Origin: Lineus longissimus
Taxonomy: Eukaryota > Nemertea > Pilidiophora > Heteronemertea > Lineidae
Direction of reading: 5' to 3'
NCBI RefSeq assembly: GCF_910592395.1
Contig: NC_088312.1
Span: 16,375,292 to 16,439,291 of the forward strand
DNA length: 64,000 bases
The notes below the pieces were generated by a model, which was given only the letters and a program-made list of their open reading frames with translations, had not been told where the DNA came from and ran no database searches. The stretch's first letter is position 1. Every line of letters begins with the position of its first letter. Positions 23,466-32,670 of this stretch are shown one piece after another. The position numbers and the translations under genes are program-made.

Positions 23466-23648
23466 TTTTATGTCGTTCATACTCTACCCAGGTCAGACTT
23501 TTGCATATGTACTCATATCGGATCTACCCGAGGAATTATTTAACTAATTACATTAGAAAAATAACCAGCCAGTTCACAAGGCTACGTCCAGGCGGCGCCC
23601 CTGTACAGCCCATCAACCGTGCAAGCCGCCATATTGCCAGTACTTTTT
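23466..23648 (+). repeat. DIRS copy 2 left terminal inverted repeat
   Basis: Matches the reverse complement of 30036 onward essentially without mismatch, apart from the differing outermost bases of each end. Contains CCAGGTCAGACTTTTGCAT and the CAAGCCGCCATATTGCCAG block. Confidence 0.9.
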
Positions 23649-23915
23649 CCTCGGCGCCTTGTATCACAAGCCCCGAGTTTCTGTTGCTGTTTGCGTTGAT
23701 TCCCCCGCGACAGTATTGAGAAGGATCCTCCCCCGGACGTCCGTTTGGAGCTGCCGATTTCAGGAAGCGGGTGAGACCATTCCTTTACCCATCTTTCCCT
23801 GATTTCGTCACTTTAGAACGCTTTTTCTTCGCCGTTCTCCCAAAAAATTTTCTCGCTCCAGGCTCCGGTCACGTGACCAAATAAATCCAAGTTTTTCTTA
23901 TCGTTCACTTCTTTT

Positions 23916-26900
23916 GTGTGGCCTCTCAAGATGCTGGCTCTGCCGCTCTTGTTAGCGTCTTTCTTGTCATTATTGGGCTTTCCAGCCCTCTTATTGGGCC
24001 TGTTACCCTTCTGGGTATTCAGGTGCCCGGGTGCCGGTGTATCGGGGATTATTAGTCCCCGTCCCGGTTCGTCCCCGGCTCGCCAGTCCGCCCCGTCGGA
24101 CTCTGCGACTGCGGTTTCGTCCGCTGCCGGGACGCTGCCTTCTGCTTCTCCGGCCCCTCGGCCGTCGAAGAAGCAGAAGCCGACCCGGAGAGGCCCCAGA
24201 AAGTCTGGTGTGGCCTCTTCTAAGTCCCCGTCCGCTGTTTCTTCTCAGCGGGGGCGAGGCCCCCGGAGCTCTGGCGCCGTTTCGGCGCCCGACTCCGGGG
24301 CTCGGGCCGGGCACCCTCCATTCGGAGGTGTGCCCCCCGAGTTCTCTCCTGGGTTGAGCGCCGGTGACCCCCTCATCGGGGCGCCCCCTAGGGAGATTGG
24401 CTCCTCCCCCCTTTCACAGGGGGTCGAAGTGAGCGGGACTCTGGACGCTTTGCGTCCCGATCCCCTGGGCGTTGAGCATACCCCGCTGGAGGCAGACCTC
24501 CTGATTCAGGAACTCCTCCGGCTACCGGCCATGGAGTCCTTAGTTACGTCTAAGCCCCCACCTGGCCGGGTTTCCTCCGCCCTCCCCCGTCGGGACCCCC
24601 CTGCTGCGGCATTGTGTCGTCCCCCGTCCTCCTCCGGGTTGGATGTGCCTCCGGCAGTGTCTTCGGTTGTGACTGTCTCTTCAGATTACACCGTCACATC
24701 TGACCGCTCTGAGGCGACGGGGCGTATCCCATCTGGTTATGAGGCCTGGCAGGCGGCTCACCCCAATTTCCGTCCCCTTCTGGGGACGTCGACCGCCTCC
24801 CCGTGGGTTACTGCAGACTCGGGCGTCACCCCCCCTGTTCTGCCGCCCCCTCTTGTCTCGCACGGAGGTGACCTACCCCCTTGGGGTAGGGGTGCGACAA
24901 TGGGGCATTACGTCCGGTCTAGAGACCCTAGGGTCCGTCCGGACGTCGGGAGGGTTCGCCCCACGATTACGCCGGTGCGACCCCGTCCCTCCCTGTCTGG
25001 CACTGCGGGTCTGAGCTCCACCCCCTTTGTGGTGAGTAGCCCCCCGCCATCCCTGCCTGCCCCAGGTATGTCCAGACAGGATCCCCGGCCTATCGCACCG
25101 GGCCTTACGGCCCAGCAGCGTCAGGTCCTGCAGAGTTTGGCTGCCCATCTGGAGACCAAAAATCTCTCAGATAGGGCCCCTCAGCAGCAGGCCGGGAGAC
25201 CAGTGGCCTTTGAGCTGCCCCAAGTCCCCATGGAGGTCGACTATCAATTCGATGAGTCGCAATCTTCCATCGGGCAGGCCCCTCAGGCTGACTGCCCCTC
25301 TGGAACAGAGGACCCCACCATTGTGGCTGGGATGCGCGATCTTCGCGCGCTCGTCCGGCAGTTCGTGCCGACCGAGCATTGTCCTCTCCCGCCGGTCAAC
25401 CCCGCGCTCGGCCGTGCTCCCTTCGATCTTTTCGGGGATGCCGACGAGCCGGACTTGGCTGCCGTGCCGGACCGGGCACTCGATGAGTTGCCCCCCTCCC
25501 CTGCCTTGATCAGAGCCTCTCATTGGCTCGATTCAACGCTTAGGGACACGGCGCCGTCCTGCGGGGGCCACCAGCGCTCCCTGGTCTCGACTTTGCCGTC
25601 AACTGGACCGGGAGCCTGGACGAAGGCGGGGAAGCGCTTCACGGCCACTTCCCCTCACAGTCCTTCGTATAGGCCAGAATACTATAGAGTATCGCCGTCG
25701 GGGACTGACCCGGTCTCACTCATCCCCTTGAGGGATGATGTGCAGCTCGCCGGGTTGGTCGTTCCGAAAGTCCTCACGTCTGCTCCTATGAGGGATGCCA
25801 AGAACGATGAGGCCCTGGCCAAGGAGACGCAGTCGGTGTTATCGTACGCCGACTTGACGCTCTGTGCCCTGTCCAGGTCGTTGGCTGCGGACGCCACGGA
25901 TGAGCAACGCATCCTGGCTATGTCCTTACAGCAGTCACTGCAACATGCCAGTGACTTAGCTGCCAAACAAGCAGCCAACGCGGTGCTGAAGCGCCGGGAC
26001 CTCCTCATCGAGGGGCTGAGTGTGGTCCGCGCCCAGTTTCTGCGCGGGGCCTTGCGGACCGCCCCTTTGGGCGGTCCCTTCTTATTCCACGATTCGCTGC
26101 CTGATACCTTAGGGGCTCAGCGCGAGTCGGATAATAGTCGTGAGGGGGACCCTCCTCCCCCAGACAGGCCCCCCGCCCGCGTTCCTCTTCATGGTCCGCG
26201 GGTCGGGGACGTCAGCCGGAGTTTAGACGCCCCCGGGGTGCGTCGGCCTCTCGTGGGCCCTCGGCCTCGCAGGGCTCCTCCGGGTCTTTTCGTCCCCGAG
26301 GGCAGACAGAAGCTGCGGCTCCAGCCCGCCCCTCCAATAAGCGCCACCGCTCCTCAGGTCAGGGCGGAGGTGGCGGGCAGCCCAAGCGCCCCTTCCGGCC
26401 ACAACAGCGGAAGGGTCGCGGGGGCAGGCGTCGGTGACTTGTCACCTTCTCCTCGGGCGCTAATAGGCGACACTCCCTCGGACTCTGTCGTTGGGGGCAG
26501 ACTGCGCCATTTCGCAGCCTTTTGGGTCGGATGGTGTCAAAAAGGCTCCCCAGTCCCGGACATGCTCCGGCACGGGGTTCGCCTCGATTTTGCCCATCCT
26601 CCCCCAACGACATCGACTCCCCACCCGGTAATACCCCCTGTGGACCCGGCCAGGGCCGAAGCCCTTCGGTCCGAGGTCAACTCCCTCCTCCAGAAGGAGG
26701 CTGTCACGGTGGTGGAAGACCACTCCTCCCCGGGCTTTTACAGCCACATCTTCTTGGTTCCGAAGAAGTCGGGAAAATGGAGATTGGTCATAGACCTGTC
26801 CAGCCTGAACCGGTTCCTCAGGGTACCCAGTTTCAGGATGGAAACAACAAGGTCAGTGGCAACAGCGGTGCAGCCCGACGATTGGGCCGTCTCCATGGAC

Positions 26901-28553
26901 TTACAGGATGCGTATTTTCACATCCCAGTCCATCCAGACTTTCAACATTTCCTTCGCTTTTACTTCGAAGGCAAAATTTATCAGTTTCAGGCCTTGCCTT
27001 TCGGCCTGGCTTCCGCCCCGCTTATTTTCACAACCGTCGTCAGGGCGTTCGCCGCCCCGTTTCACGCTTTGGGCTTCAAGCTCCATTGCTACCTAGACGA
27101 CTGGCTGCTACGTTGCCAATCCCGTCCCCGTCTTCTCAAGCAGACTCGGTTCTTGCTCAAGACGGCGACCCAGGCCGGGTGGATAACAAACTTAGAAAAA
27201 TCTGAGCTAGACCCGTCTCAGGATTTTGTCTTCGTGGGAGTACGTTTCCGTACCAGAGAGGGCCTCATGTCCCCACCTCAGGACCGGGTCACCAAGATCC
27301 GGTCTCTGATTCGGGCTTTCCGTCGCCGAGACAGCGCCACAGCCAGACAGTTCCTGTCCCTGCTGGGCCTGCTCAATTCGGCGGCGGACCAGGTTCCTCT
27401 CGGTCGCCTGTATATGCGCCCCCTCCAGCTCCTCCTACTCTCGAGTTGGCGCCCCTTCTCGGACCCACTCGATCGAGCAGTAGCACTCCCTTCCATGCTA
27501 CTGGAGGACGTTTGGAGGTTCTGGGGGACGGGGACGGAGCTCCTCCGCGGGGTGCAGCTCCGTCCGTTACCCCCCCAGATGTCCCTCTTCACGGACGCCT
27601 CCCTCTTCGGATGGGGGGCTCACCTGAACGAGGGCGACCTGACCACCAAGGGCACGTGGTCAGGGGAGGAGTCTCGCCTTTCGATCAATATTCTCGAAAT
27701 GCAGGCTGTCATCCTAGCCGTGAAGGCCTTTTCGTCCTGGTTACTGGGTCACAGGGTATCTCTGTTCTCCGACAACTCGACTGTCGTCGCCTATATTCGG
27801 AGACAAGGGGGAACGAGGTCCGACACTCTGTGTCGTCTGACATGGGACCTCCTACAATTTTGTCGTCGGCTGGACATCCAGCTCTTCCCCCGTCACATCC
27901 CCGGCAAGAGGAACATCCTGGCGGATGCTCTCTCCAGAGCCGATCGCTTAGTCCAGACCGAGTGGACCCTCCATCAGGAGATTGTGTCCCGGCTGGCCGG
28001 GATGTGGGATGCGCCGATTGTGGACCTTTTCGCCACTCGCCTCAACAAGAGATTCAACCTGTATTACTCCCCTCTCCCGGACGACGAGGCCTTGGGAGTA
28101 GACAGCCTGTCGGCCTCCTGGGACGGCCTCAATGCTTATGCATTCCCGCCAACCCCTCTGTTGCTGCCGGTTCTGAACAAAGTGGCCTCATCGCGCGTCA
28201 GGCTTTGCCTGATCGCCCCTTGTTGGCCGAACCAAGCTTGGTTCCCGGTGTTGCTGGAGCTCCTGACGGACCACCCCCGCAGATTGCCGGAGTGGGACCG
28301 CCTGCTATATCACCCGATAGGCCGGGTCTACCATCAGGACCCTTCTTTCTACAGGCTTCACGCCTGGAGACTATCGGGCATTTCCTCCGAGAGAGAGGCT
28401 TTTCGGAGGACGTTATCCGAAAAGTCGCTCAGCCTCAAAGACAGTCTACCCTTACATCATACGACAGTAAGTGGCTCGTCTTTCGAGACTGGTGCGGGGA
28501 GCACGGAGTTTCTCCGATCGCTCCCACTCTTCCCAACTTCCTCGATTTCCTAA
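23916..28553 (+). CDS. DIRS Gag-RT-RNaseH-methylase-like polyprotein
   Basis: A single 1,545-residue ORF. Residues 1-560 are Pro/Ser/Arg-rich and low in complexity (Gag-like). Residues about 590-760 form a helical Gag-type segment (KNDEALAKETQSVLSYADLT). Reverse transcriptase spans about 880-1110: SPGFYSHIFLVPKKSGKWRL, MDLQDAYFHIPV, QALPFGLASAP, and the catalytic YLDD at residues 1059-1062. RNase H follows with FTDASLFGWGAHL (Asp 1227), ILEMQAV and SDNSTVVAYI, then RHIPGKRNILADALSR. The tail (DLFATRLNKRF, GLNAYAFPPTPLLLPVL, LIAPCWPNQAWFPV) matches the DAM-methylase-like region of DIRS elements; its activity is unproven. All RT and RNase H acidic residues seen are intact. Gag and RT are fused here, whereas many DIRS elements separate them. 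The start chosen is the first Met; a later Met (23931) is also possible. Confidence 0.9.
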   Translation: MWPLKMLALPLLLASFLSLLGFPALLLGLLPFWVFRCPGAGVSGIISPRPGSSPARQSAPSDSATAVSSAAGTLPSASPAPRPSKKQKPTRRGPRKSGVASSKSPSAVSSQRGRGPRSSGAVSAPDSGARAGHPPFGGVPPEFSPGLSAGDPLIGAPPREIGSSPLSQGVEVSGTLDALRPDPLGVEHTPLEADLLIQELLRLPAMESLVTSKPPPGRVSSALPRRDPPAAALCRPPSSSGLDVPPAVSSVVTVSSDYTVTSDRSEATGRIPSGYEAWQAAHPNFRPLLGTSTASPWVTADSGVTPPVLPPPLVSHGGDLPPWGRGATMGHYVRSRDPRVRPDVGRVRPTITPVRPRPSLSGTAGLSSTPFVVSSPPPSLPAPGMSRQDPRPIAPGLTAQQRQVLQSLAAHLETKNLSDRAPQQQAGRPVAFELPQVPMEVDYQFDESQSSIGQAPQADCPSGTEDPTIVAGMRDLRALVRQFVPTEHCPLPPVNPALGRAPFDLFGDADEPDLAAVPDRALDELPPSPALIRASHWLDSTLRDTAPSCGGHQRSLVSTLPSTGPGAWTKAGKRFTATSPHSPSYRPEYYRVSPSGTDPVSLIPLRDDVQLAGLVVPKVLTSAPMRDAKNDEALAKETQSVLSYADLTLCALSRSLAADATDEQRILAMSLQQSLQHASDLAAKQAANAVLKRRDLLIEGLSVVRAQFLRGALRTAPLGGPFLFHDSLPDTLGAQRESDNSREGDPPPPDRPPARVPLHGPRVGDVSRSLDAPGVRRPLVGPRPRRAPPGLFVPEGRQKLRLQPAPPISATAPQVRAEVAGSPSAPSGHNSGRVAGAGVGDLSPSPRALIGDTPSDSVVGGRLRHFAAFWVGWCQKGSPVPDMLRHGVRLDFAHPPPTTSTPHPVIPPVDPARAEALRSEVNSLLQKEAVTVVEDHSSPGFYSHIFLVPKKSGKWRLVIDLSSLNRFLRVPSFRMETTRSVATAVQPDDWAVSMDLQDAYFHIPVHPDFQHFLRFYFEGKIYQFQALPFGLASAPLIFTTVVRAFAAPFHALGFKLHCYLDDWLLRCQSRPRLLKQTRFLLKTATQAGWITNLEKSELDPSQDFVFVGVRFRTREGLMSPPQDRVTKIRSLIRAFRRRDSATARQFLSLLGLLNSAADQVPLGRLYMRPLQLLLLSSWRPFSDPLDRAVALPSMLLEDVWRFWGTGTELLRGVQLRPLPPQMSLFTDASLFGWGAHLNEGDLTTKGTWSGEESRLSINILEMQAVILAVKAFSSWLLGHRVSLFSDNSTVVAYIRRQGGTRSDTLCRLTWDLLQFCRRLDIQLFPRHIPGKRNILADALSRADRLVQTEWTLHQEIVSRLAGMWDAPIVDLFATRLNKRFNLYYSPLPDDEALGVDSLSASWDGLNAYAFPPTPLLLPVLNKVASSRVRLCLIAPCWPNQAWFPVLLELLTDHPRRLPEWDRLLYHPIGRVYHQDPSFYRLHAWRLSGISSEREAFRRTLSEKSLSLKDSLPLHHTTVSGSSFETGAGSTEFLRSLPLFPTSSIS

Positions 28554-29428
28554 ACTTTTTGTTTACGGTTCGGAAGTTTTCGGTCCAGGGGGTTAAGGGC
28601 TATCGCTCTGCCATTGCCGTCACCCTTAGACTGACAGGCTCCTGGCAACCGGCTTGGGATGACACCTTGTCATCGTTGCTTCGCAACATGTCTCTGGAGC
28701 GTCCCCGCTCCTTACATTGCGTCCCCTAGTGGGATCTCTCGGTGGTGTTACGGGCTCTTATGAGATTTCCATTCGAGCCCTTGCACCTAGCAGATAGGAA
28801 GCATCTTACCTTTAAGACCGTCTTCTTGGTGGCCTTAGCTACGGCCCAGAGACGGTCCGAGCTCCATGCCCTAGCTTTTGACAAGCTAGCCTTCAATGAG
28901 AGGGGCGCGGTCCTAGAATTTGTCCCAGGCTTTATTGCGAAGAACCAGGCGCCTTCCACCTCCAGGCGCCCGGTTCTTATTCCATCCCTTTCCAGGGTGG
29001 TCTCTCGAGACCTCCCGGATAGAACTCTCTGCCCCGTCCGGGCCTTGAGGTTCTATGTCGATAAGACCAAAGACCCTGCCGTCCGTCTCGGCAGAAAGCG
29101 TCTTTTTCTGTCTTATCGCGAGGGATTCACACGGGAGATTGCGCCCGCCACGGTCGCCAGATGGTTGGTGGCCACCATCCGGCAGGCCTACTCCATGACT
29201 CTTCAGTCTCCGGAGCTTCGCCGCCTGGGTTCCGTGACGGCCCACGAGATTCGTGCCATCTCGACTTCATGGGCCGAATATAGGGGAGTCGCCTTGAACG
29301 AGGTCTTGGAGGCGGCGACGTGGAGTTCTCACTCCACTTTCTCCCAACATTATATGCGCGATTGTTCCGTGATGACTGACGGTATGCTGTCTCTCGGTCC
29401 AATCGTCGCTGCTCAGCACGTAGTCTAG
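28337..29428 (+). pseudogene. DIRS tyrosine recombinase with one in-frame TAG (copy 2)
   Basis: Recombinase ORF in a different frame from the polyprotein and overlapping its last ~215 bp, the usual DIRS arrangement. The frame is already open from about 27446, so the true start is uncertain. The core-binding part (GFSEDVIRKVAQPQRQSTL, FRDWCGEHGVSP) is separated from the catalytic part (VVLRALMRFPFEP onward) by TAG at 28727-28729, where copy 1 has AAG (Lys). The catalytic residues are intact: Arg in RRSELHAL (about 28849), His-x-x-Arg in AHEIRAIS (about 29242), Tyr at 29351-29353 in SQHYMRDC. Without readthrough the product would be truncated before the active site. A sequencing error or a recent mutation could also explain the stop. 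Confidence 0.85.
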
Positions 29429-29888
29429 GTTCTCCCTGCCTAGCCTACCCGCCGGACTCCTCACTCCGGATTCTCCGTCCTTCCCTCTAAAGATGGGGGG
29501 GAGGTTCGGACATTCATGCCGGGACGTGGTTCCCCTGTGCATGTGCCCCGTCCGGATGTCTTAGGTTGAGCCGCCTTGACTTTGTGGGTTGTCCCCGCAC
29601 GCAGAGGGTGGTTACCCTCTTAAGTCCACACATTCTTTTGGCGAGGTGTGTGCTGAGCAAGTACCATGCGATGTGCTACCTTACTCTAGGGGGTAGTTGA
29701 TAACCTTAAGGCCCTTTCCATTATTCTTTTATATGGTGGCCTGACCGTTGAGCCATGAGCATCCCCATTTCTCTTTGGTCTGGTTATCCCGGTCTCACCC
29801 GTTGGGTTCTGCTATGCGGCTTGGAGACAGTTCACGTCGCTACATGGTAAGTCACGTTTACCCACCTTCCTTAGGTTGTTGGTATTCG

Positions 29889-29985
29889 ATGCAAAAGTCT
29901 GACCTGGGTAGAGTATGAACGACATAAAATTCCCATTTCCTGTGGAAATGTGATTTTATTAGTTCATACCTACCCAGGTCAGACT
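29889..29985 (+). repeat. DIRS copy 2 internal complementary region
   Basis: 29889-29929 is the complement of the left element end and 29930-29985 the complement of the right end, placed head to tail as they would be in a joined circle. This is the diagnostic feature used by DIRS elements to rebuild their termini after reverse transcription. Confidence 0.9.
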
Positions 29986-30035
29986 GCCCACCCGTCCGTC
30001 CCCACAGCAACGGGACTTACTTGAGTTGCTTGAGT

Positions 30036-30240
30036 AAAAAGTACTGGCAATATGGCGGCTTGCACGGTTGATGGGCTGTACAGGGGCGCCGCCTGGACGT
30101 AGCCTTGTGAACTGGCTGGTTATTTTTCTAATGTAATTAGTTAAATAATTCCTCGGGTAGATCCGATATGAGTACATATGCAAAAGTCTGACCTGGGTAG
30201 GTATGAACTAATAAAATCACATTTCCACAGGAAATGGGAA
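30036..30240 (-). repeat. DIRS copy 2 right terminal inverted repeat
   Basis: Reverse complement of the left terminal repeat plus a unique outer tail (ATCACATTTCCACAGGAAAT) that is mirrored in the internal complementary region. Confidence 0.9.
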
Positions 30241-30950
30241 GTTTGTTCAGTTGGGTCTTCGCAAATAGCCGAGTCACTGCTGATGTAGTTTTGTGCAGTC
30301 GTTGGTATTTTGTCCAGAATGAGTTTGTTGAGCTTGAGAGCATCTTCGTTTTTTGGTGTCAGTATGACAGTGTCCTGAATGACTGGGCCAGTCATGTCCT
30401 GGAAGACGTCGTTGACTATATCAACGGATAACTTGCACTGTGATGGGATGTCAATCGAGTATGGTATGTCAGTGAGGTTGCTCTGGAGGGTACCATTGCC
30501 GACGGTTAGAAGCCACGTTGAGAAGTCTTGTGCTGCAGCATCGGCACGCATGTTCTTGGTGAGGTGGAAGCGTAGGATTTGAGGCCATAGCGGGGAGTTT
30601 TTTATGCAGTTCTCAATGGTTTTTGTACGGGATGCCCTGGGAGTAACTGGTAGGACCTGTCTAAAATCTCCTCCAAGTAAAATGATTTTGCCACCAAAGA
30701 GGGTGTTGTCGTTGCCGGTGATATCCCTCAAGCAGGTATCGATGGCATGGAGCGCATGGAGAGGCAGCATGGACACTTCATCAATAATGAAAAGGGTAAT
30801 GGCACGCAAGTGTTTTGCTTGTGCAGACTTTGGGGTGACATTTCAGGTGCTTGTTTCCAAAATCGGAACTGGCAGTTTGAATAGACTATGGACTGTGCAT
30901 CCATTCATGAGGAGTGTGGCAGCGATTCCTGTCCATGCAGTAGCTTGTAC
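30241..30950 (-). pseudogene. Helitron helicase, central exon
   Basis: Minus-strand exon beginning after the acceptor TTTCCAG (30951-30957 on the complement). It encodes VQATAWTGIAATLLMNG, then an in-frame TGA at 30843-30845, then the Walker B region TLFIIDEVSMLPL, motif III GGDFRQVLPVTP, and HLTKNMRA. It runs to the DIRS junction at 30241. The family usually has a sense codon at the TGA position (TGC or similar in the TSTCNVTP-like context). Confidence 0.88.
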
Positions 30951-31190
30951 CTGGAAATATTTAAAAGAATGTTTCGTTATTGTTTTTAGGGTTGTTGTGA
31001 TGGCGTGGTGAAAGAATCAAAGAATTAGTGTGGAGAATTAAGTTTTTAGTTAAATGTTTGGAGGCCTGTTGACATGCATCTTTGATTTAATTCTGTTTGA
31101 TTGCAAAAGATGATGAAAATGCCTTCTCACTTCAGATGTGAAATTTTTATTAACATCTGATCAAGCAAGTATTTTTAGATTGTGTCTTAC
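30951..31190 (-). other. Helitron intron 2
   Basis: A 240-bp interruption bounded on the minus strand by GTAAGA (donor after ATCAAA) and TTTCCAG (acceptor). Removing it joins ...SIRNIK to VQATAWTG, in phase and at the place expected between helicase motifs I and Ia. Confidence 0.75.
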
Positions 31191-32438
31191 TTTGATGTTT
31201 CTGATGGAGAGCATTGAAATGATCGTGTTGTAGACTGTCGTCTTCCCAGTTCCACCTGGTCCGTCAAGGTACTAGACGTGAGGCTGAATTTGCGAGTTGG
31301 GATCGGATGTGTTGATGGAGGCTGTTATGATCGTGTCGACTATCAATCTTAGCTCGTAGGGAAGACTTATGTCATTTATTTCTGGATGGTTGTACTCTGG
31401 CAAATCGTCTGTTGGAAGCGGCGTTGGCAGGTTGAAATGTGAGCAGGAGAGACCTGAATAGAAATGGAATAAGGATGATTTGGTATGATTTGTTTTGAAA
31501 TGGTTAAAATGGTTTCTGGTTGGTTTTGCTGCAAGACCTGGCAGTAAATTATTTACCAGATTGTGCCAAGATGTTGTTGATGTGTAGTAGTGCCATATTC
31601 TCTGCGGTGTTGTGGTTGTGGTGCGGGCATAATCTTCCATCATGCTGTCTTTGAATTGTTGCCATAGTTGTTGTGGGTCGAGAGGATCGCAGTGCGAGCA
31701 GATTACAGCAAAGAGTAGGCGTAGTTGGTGTGGCATCTGGAATGTGACTGCCTCTGCGAGTGTGTGCTCCCATTGGGTATCGTCGGTAAGCAAGTTGCGT
31801 AGTTTGCAGGCGGCATGGAAGGTTGGAGCTAAGACATCATTGACTGTTCGTAAATCTTCATAGGACTTGGCACCAGGAACGTGGAGAAGAAGTGTTCGTA
31901 GGGCAAATCTCTCTGTGTCTTTGGGGTTTGTGGAGTACATTCTTGCTATGATCTTCTCTCCTCCTCTTTTTCGGGGTTTCCATGTTTTGCTCGAACGGTC
32001 AAAGACAAAGTGGTTTGGTATATCTGTATAGATGTACTCGGTGGCTGCTTGGTAGTGGAGTTGAGGTGGAACCATGCTGTGAGGAGCGTTTTGGTGGTAT
32101 GCGCTAAGGCAGTCAATTCTTGTCCTGGTTGGAAATAGACTGTTTGTTGTTGTGGCAGATGTACTGGTAGTCGAACTATGCTATGCGATTGGCTGTGCAT
32201 GTGGTACTCGGATAGGCGCCATACAGCTTCTGGAGGACTTACATATCGTGTGTCGAGGTAGGTTGTTATTTCATCATGGTCGAGAGTGGCAGTGGCTTGA
32301 ACCTCTATGTTTGCACTGTCATGGCCTTTATATATATATTTAAATATATATTTGATGCTCTTGACAGTCATGCAGGCCTCTAGGTTAATATGGGCATTGT
32401 ATTTCCGGAGCAGCCATGGGTTGTAGGGAACAACATAT
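31191..32438 (-). pseudogene. Helitron Rep C-part and helicase N-part
   Basis: Starts with YVVPYNPWLLRKYN and the rolling-circle tyrosine motif KSIKYIFKYIYKGHD (two Tyr in YIFKY spacing), continues TYLDTRYVSPPEAVWRL, shifts frame near 32060, and proceeds through YIYTDIPNHFVFDRSSKTWKP and FALRTLLLHVPGAKSYEDL. A TAG at 31272-31274 stands just before LDGPGGTGKTTVYN, the Walker A motif at about 31239-31262. All hallmark blocks are present, so this was an autonomous element that is now inactive. Confidence 0.88.
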
Positions 32439-32670
32439 CTGAAAATAGATCAGGGGAAAGACGTGACGGCTCCTGTCCGATTTTTCAGTATTTTAAAAGG
32501 AATGGATAAATTTTTGATGGTAGGGTTAATCGATATTAATGTGTTAATTTTTTTATTATATAATTCTTGTGAGGCTGATGCTTAGGTGAAGAATTTGGAT
32601 TTGTGTCAGGCTTAGGTTGGCTATTGAGAATTGTGTTCCGGTACTGTTACATTACATTGTATGTGCTTAC
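32439..32670 (-). other. Helitron intron 1
   Basis: 232 bp with donor GTAAGC after ...GACAACAG and acceptor ATTTTCAG before ATATGTTG on the minus strand. Splicing restores an Arg codon (AG|A) between EVDN and YVVPYN, matching the conserved Helitron order. Confidence 0.8.

Larger units (their letters stand above)
23466..30240 (+). mobile_element. DIRS-type retrotransposon, copy 2, nearly intact, inside the Helitron
   Basis: A 6,775-bp element with left and right inverted terminal repeats, a long Gag-RT-RNaseH-methylase-like ORF, an overlapping tyrosine recombinase ORF, and an internal complementary region. Both ends were fixed from the internal complementary region, whose junction at 29929/29930 gives the first base of the left end (TTTTATG) and the last base of the right end (ATGGGAA). 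The flanks GTGT and GTTTG do not form a target-site duplication beyond a possible shared GT, as expected for recombinase-mediated insertion. The terminal repeats are identical over about 170 bp, which points to a recent insertion. The only defect seen is one TAG in the recombinase. Confidence 0.92.

Noticed and set aside
24003-26747. Several antisense open frames of about 85-110 codons within the DIRS polyprotein
   Set aside because: They are shadows of a GC-rich, Pro/Arg-rich coding strand; no motif and no start context.
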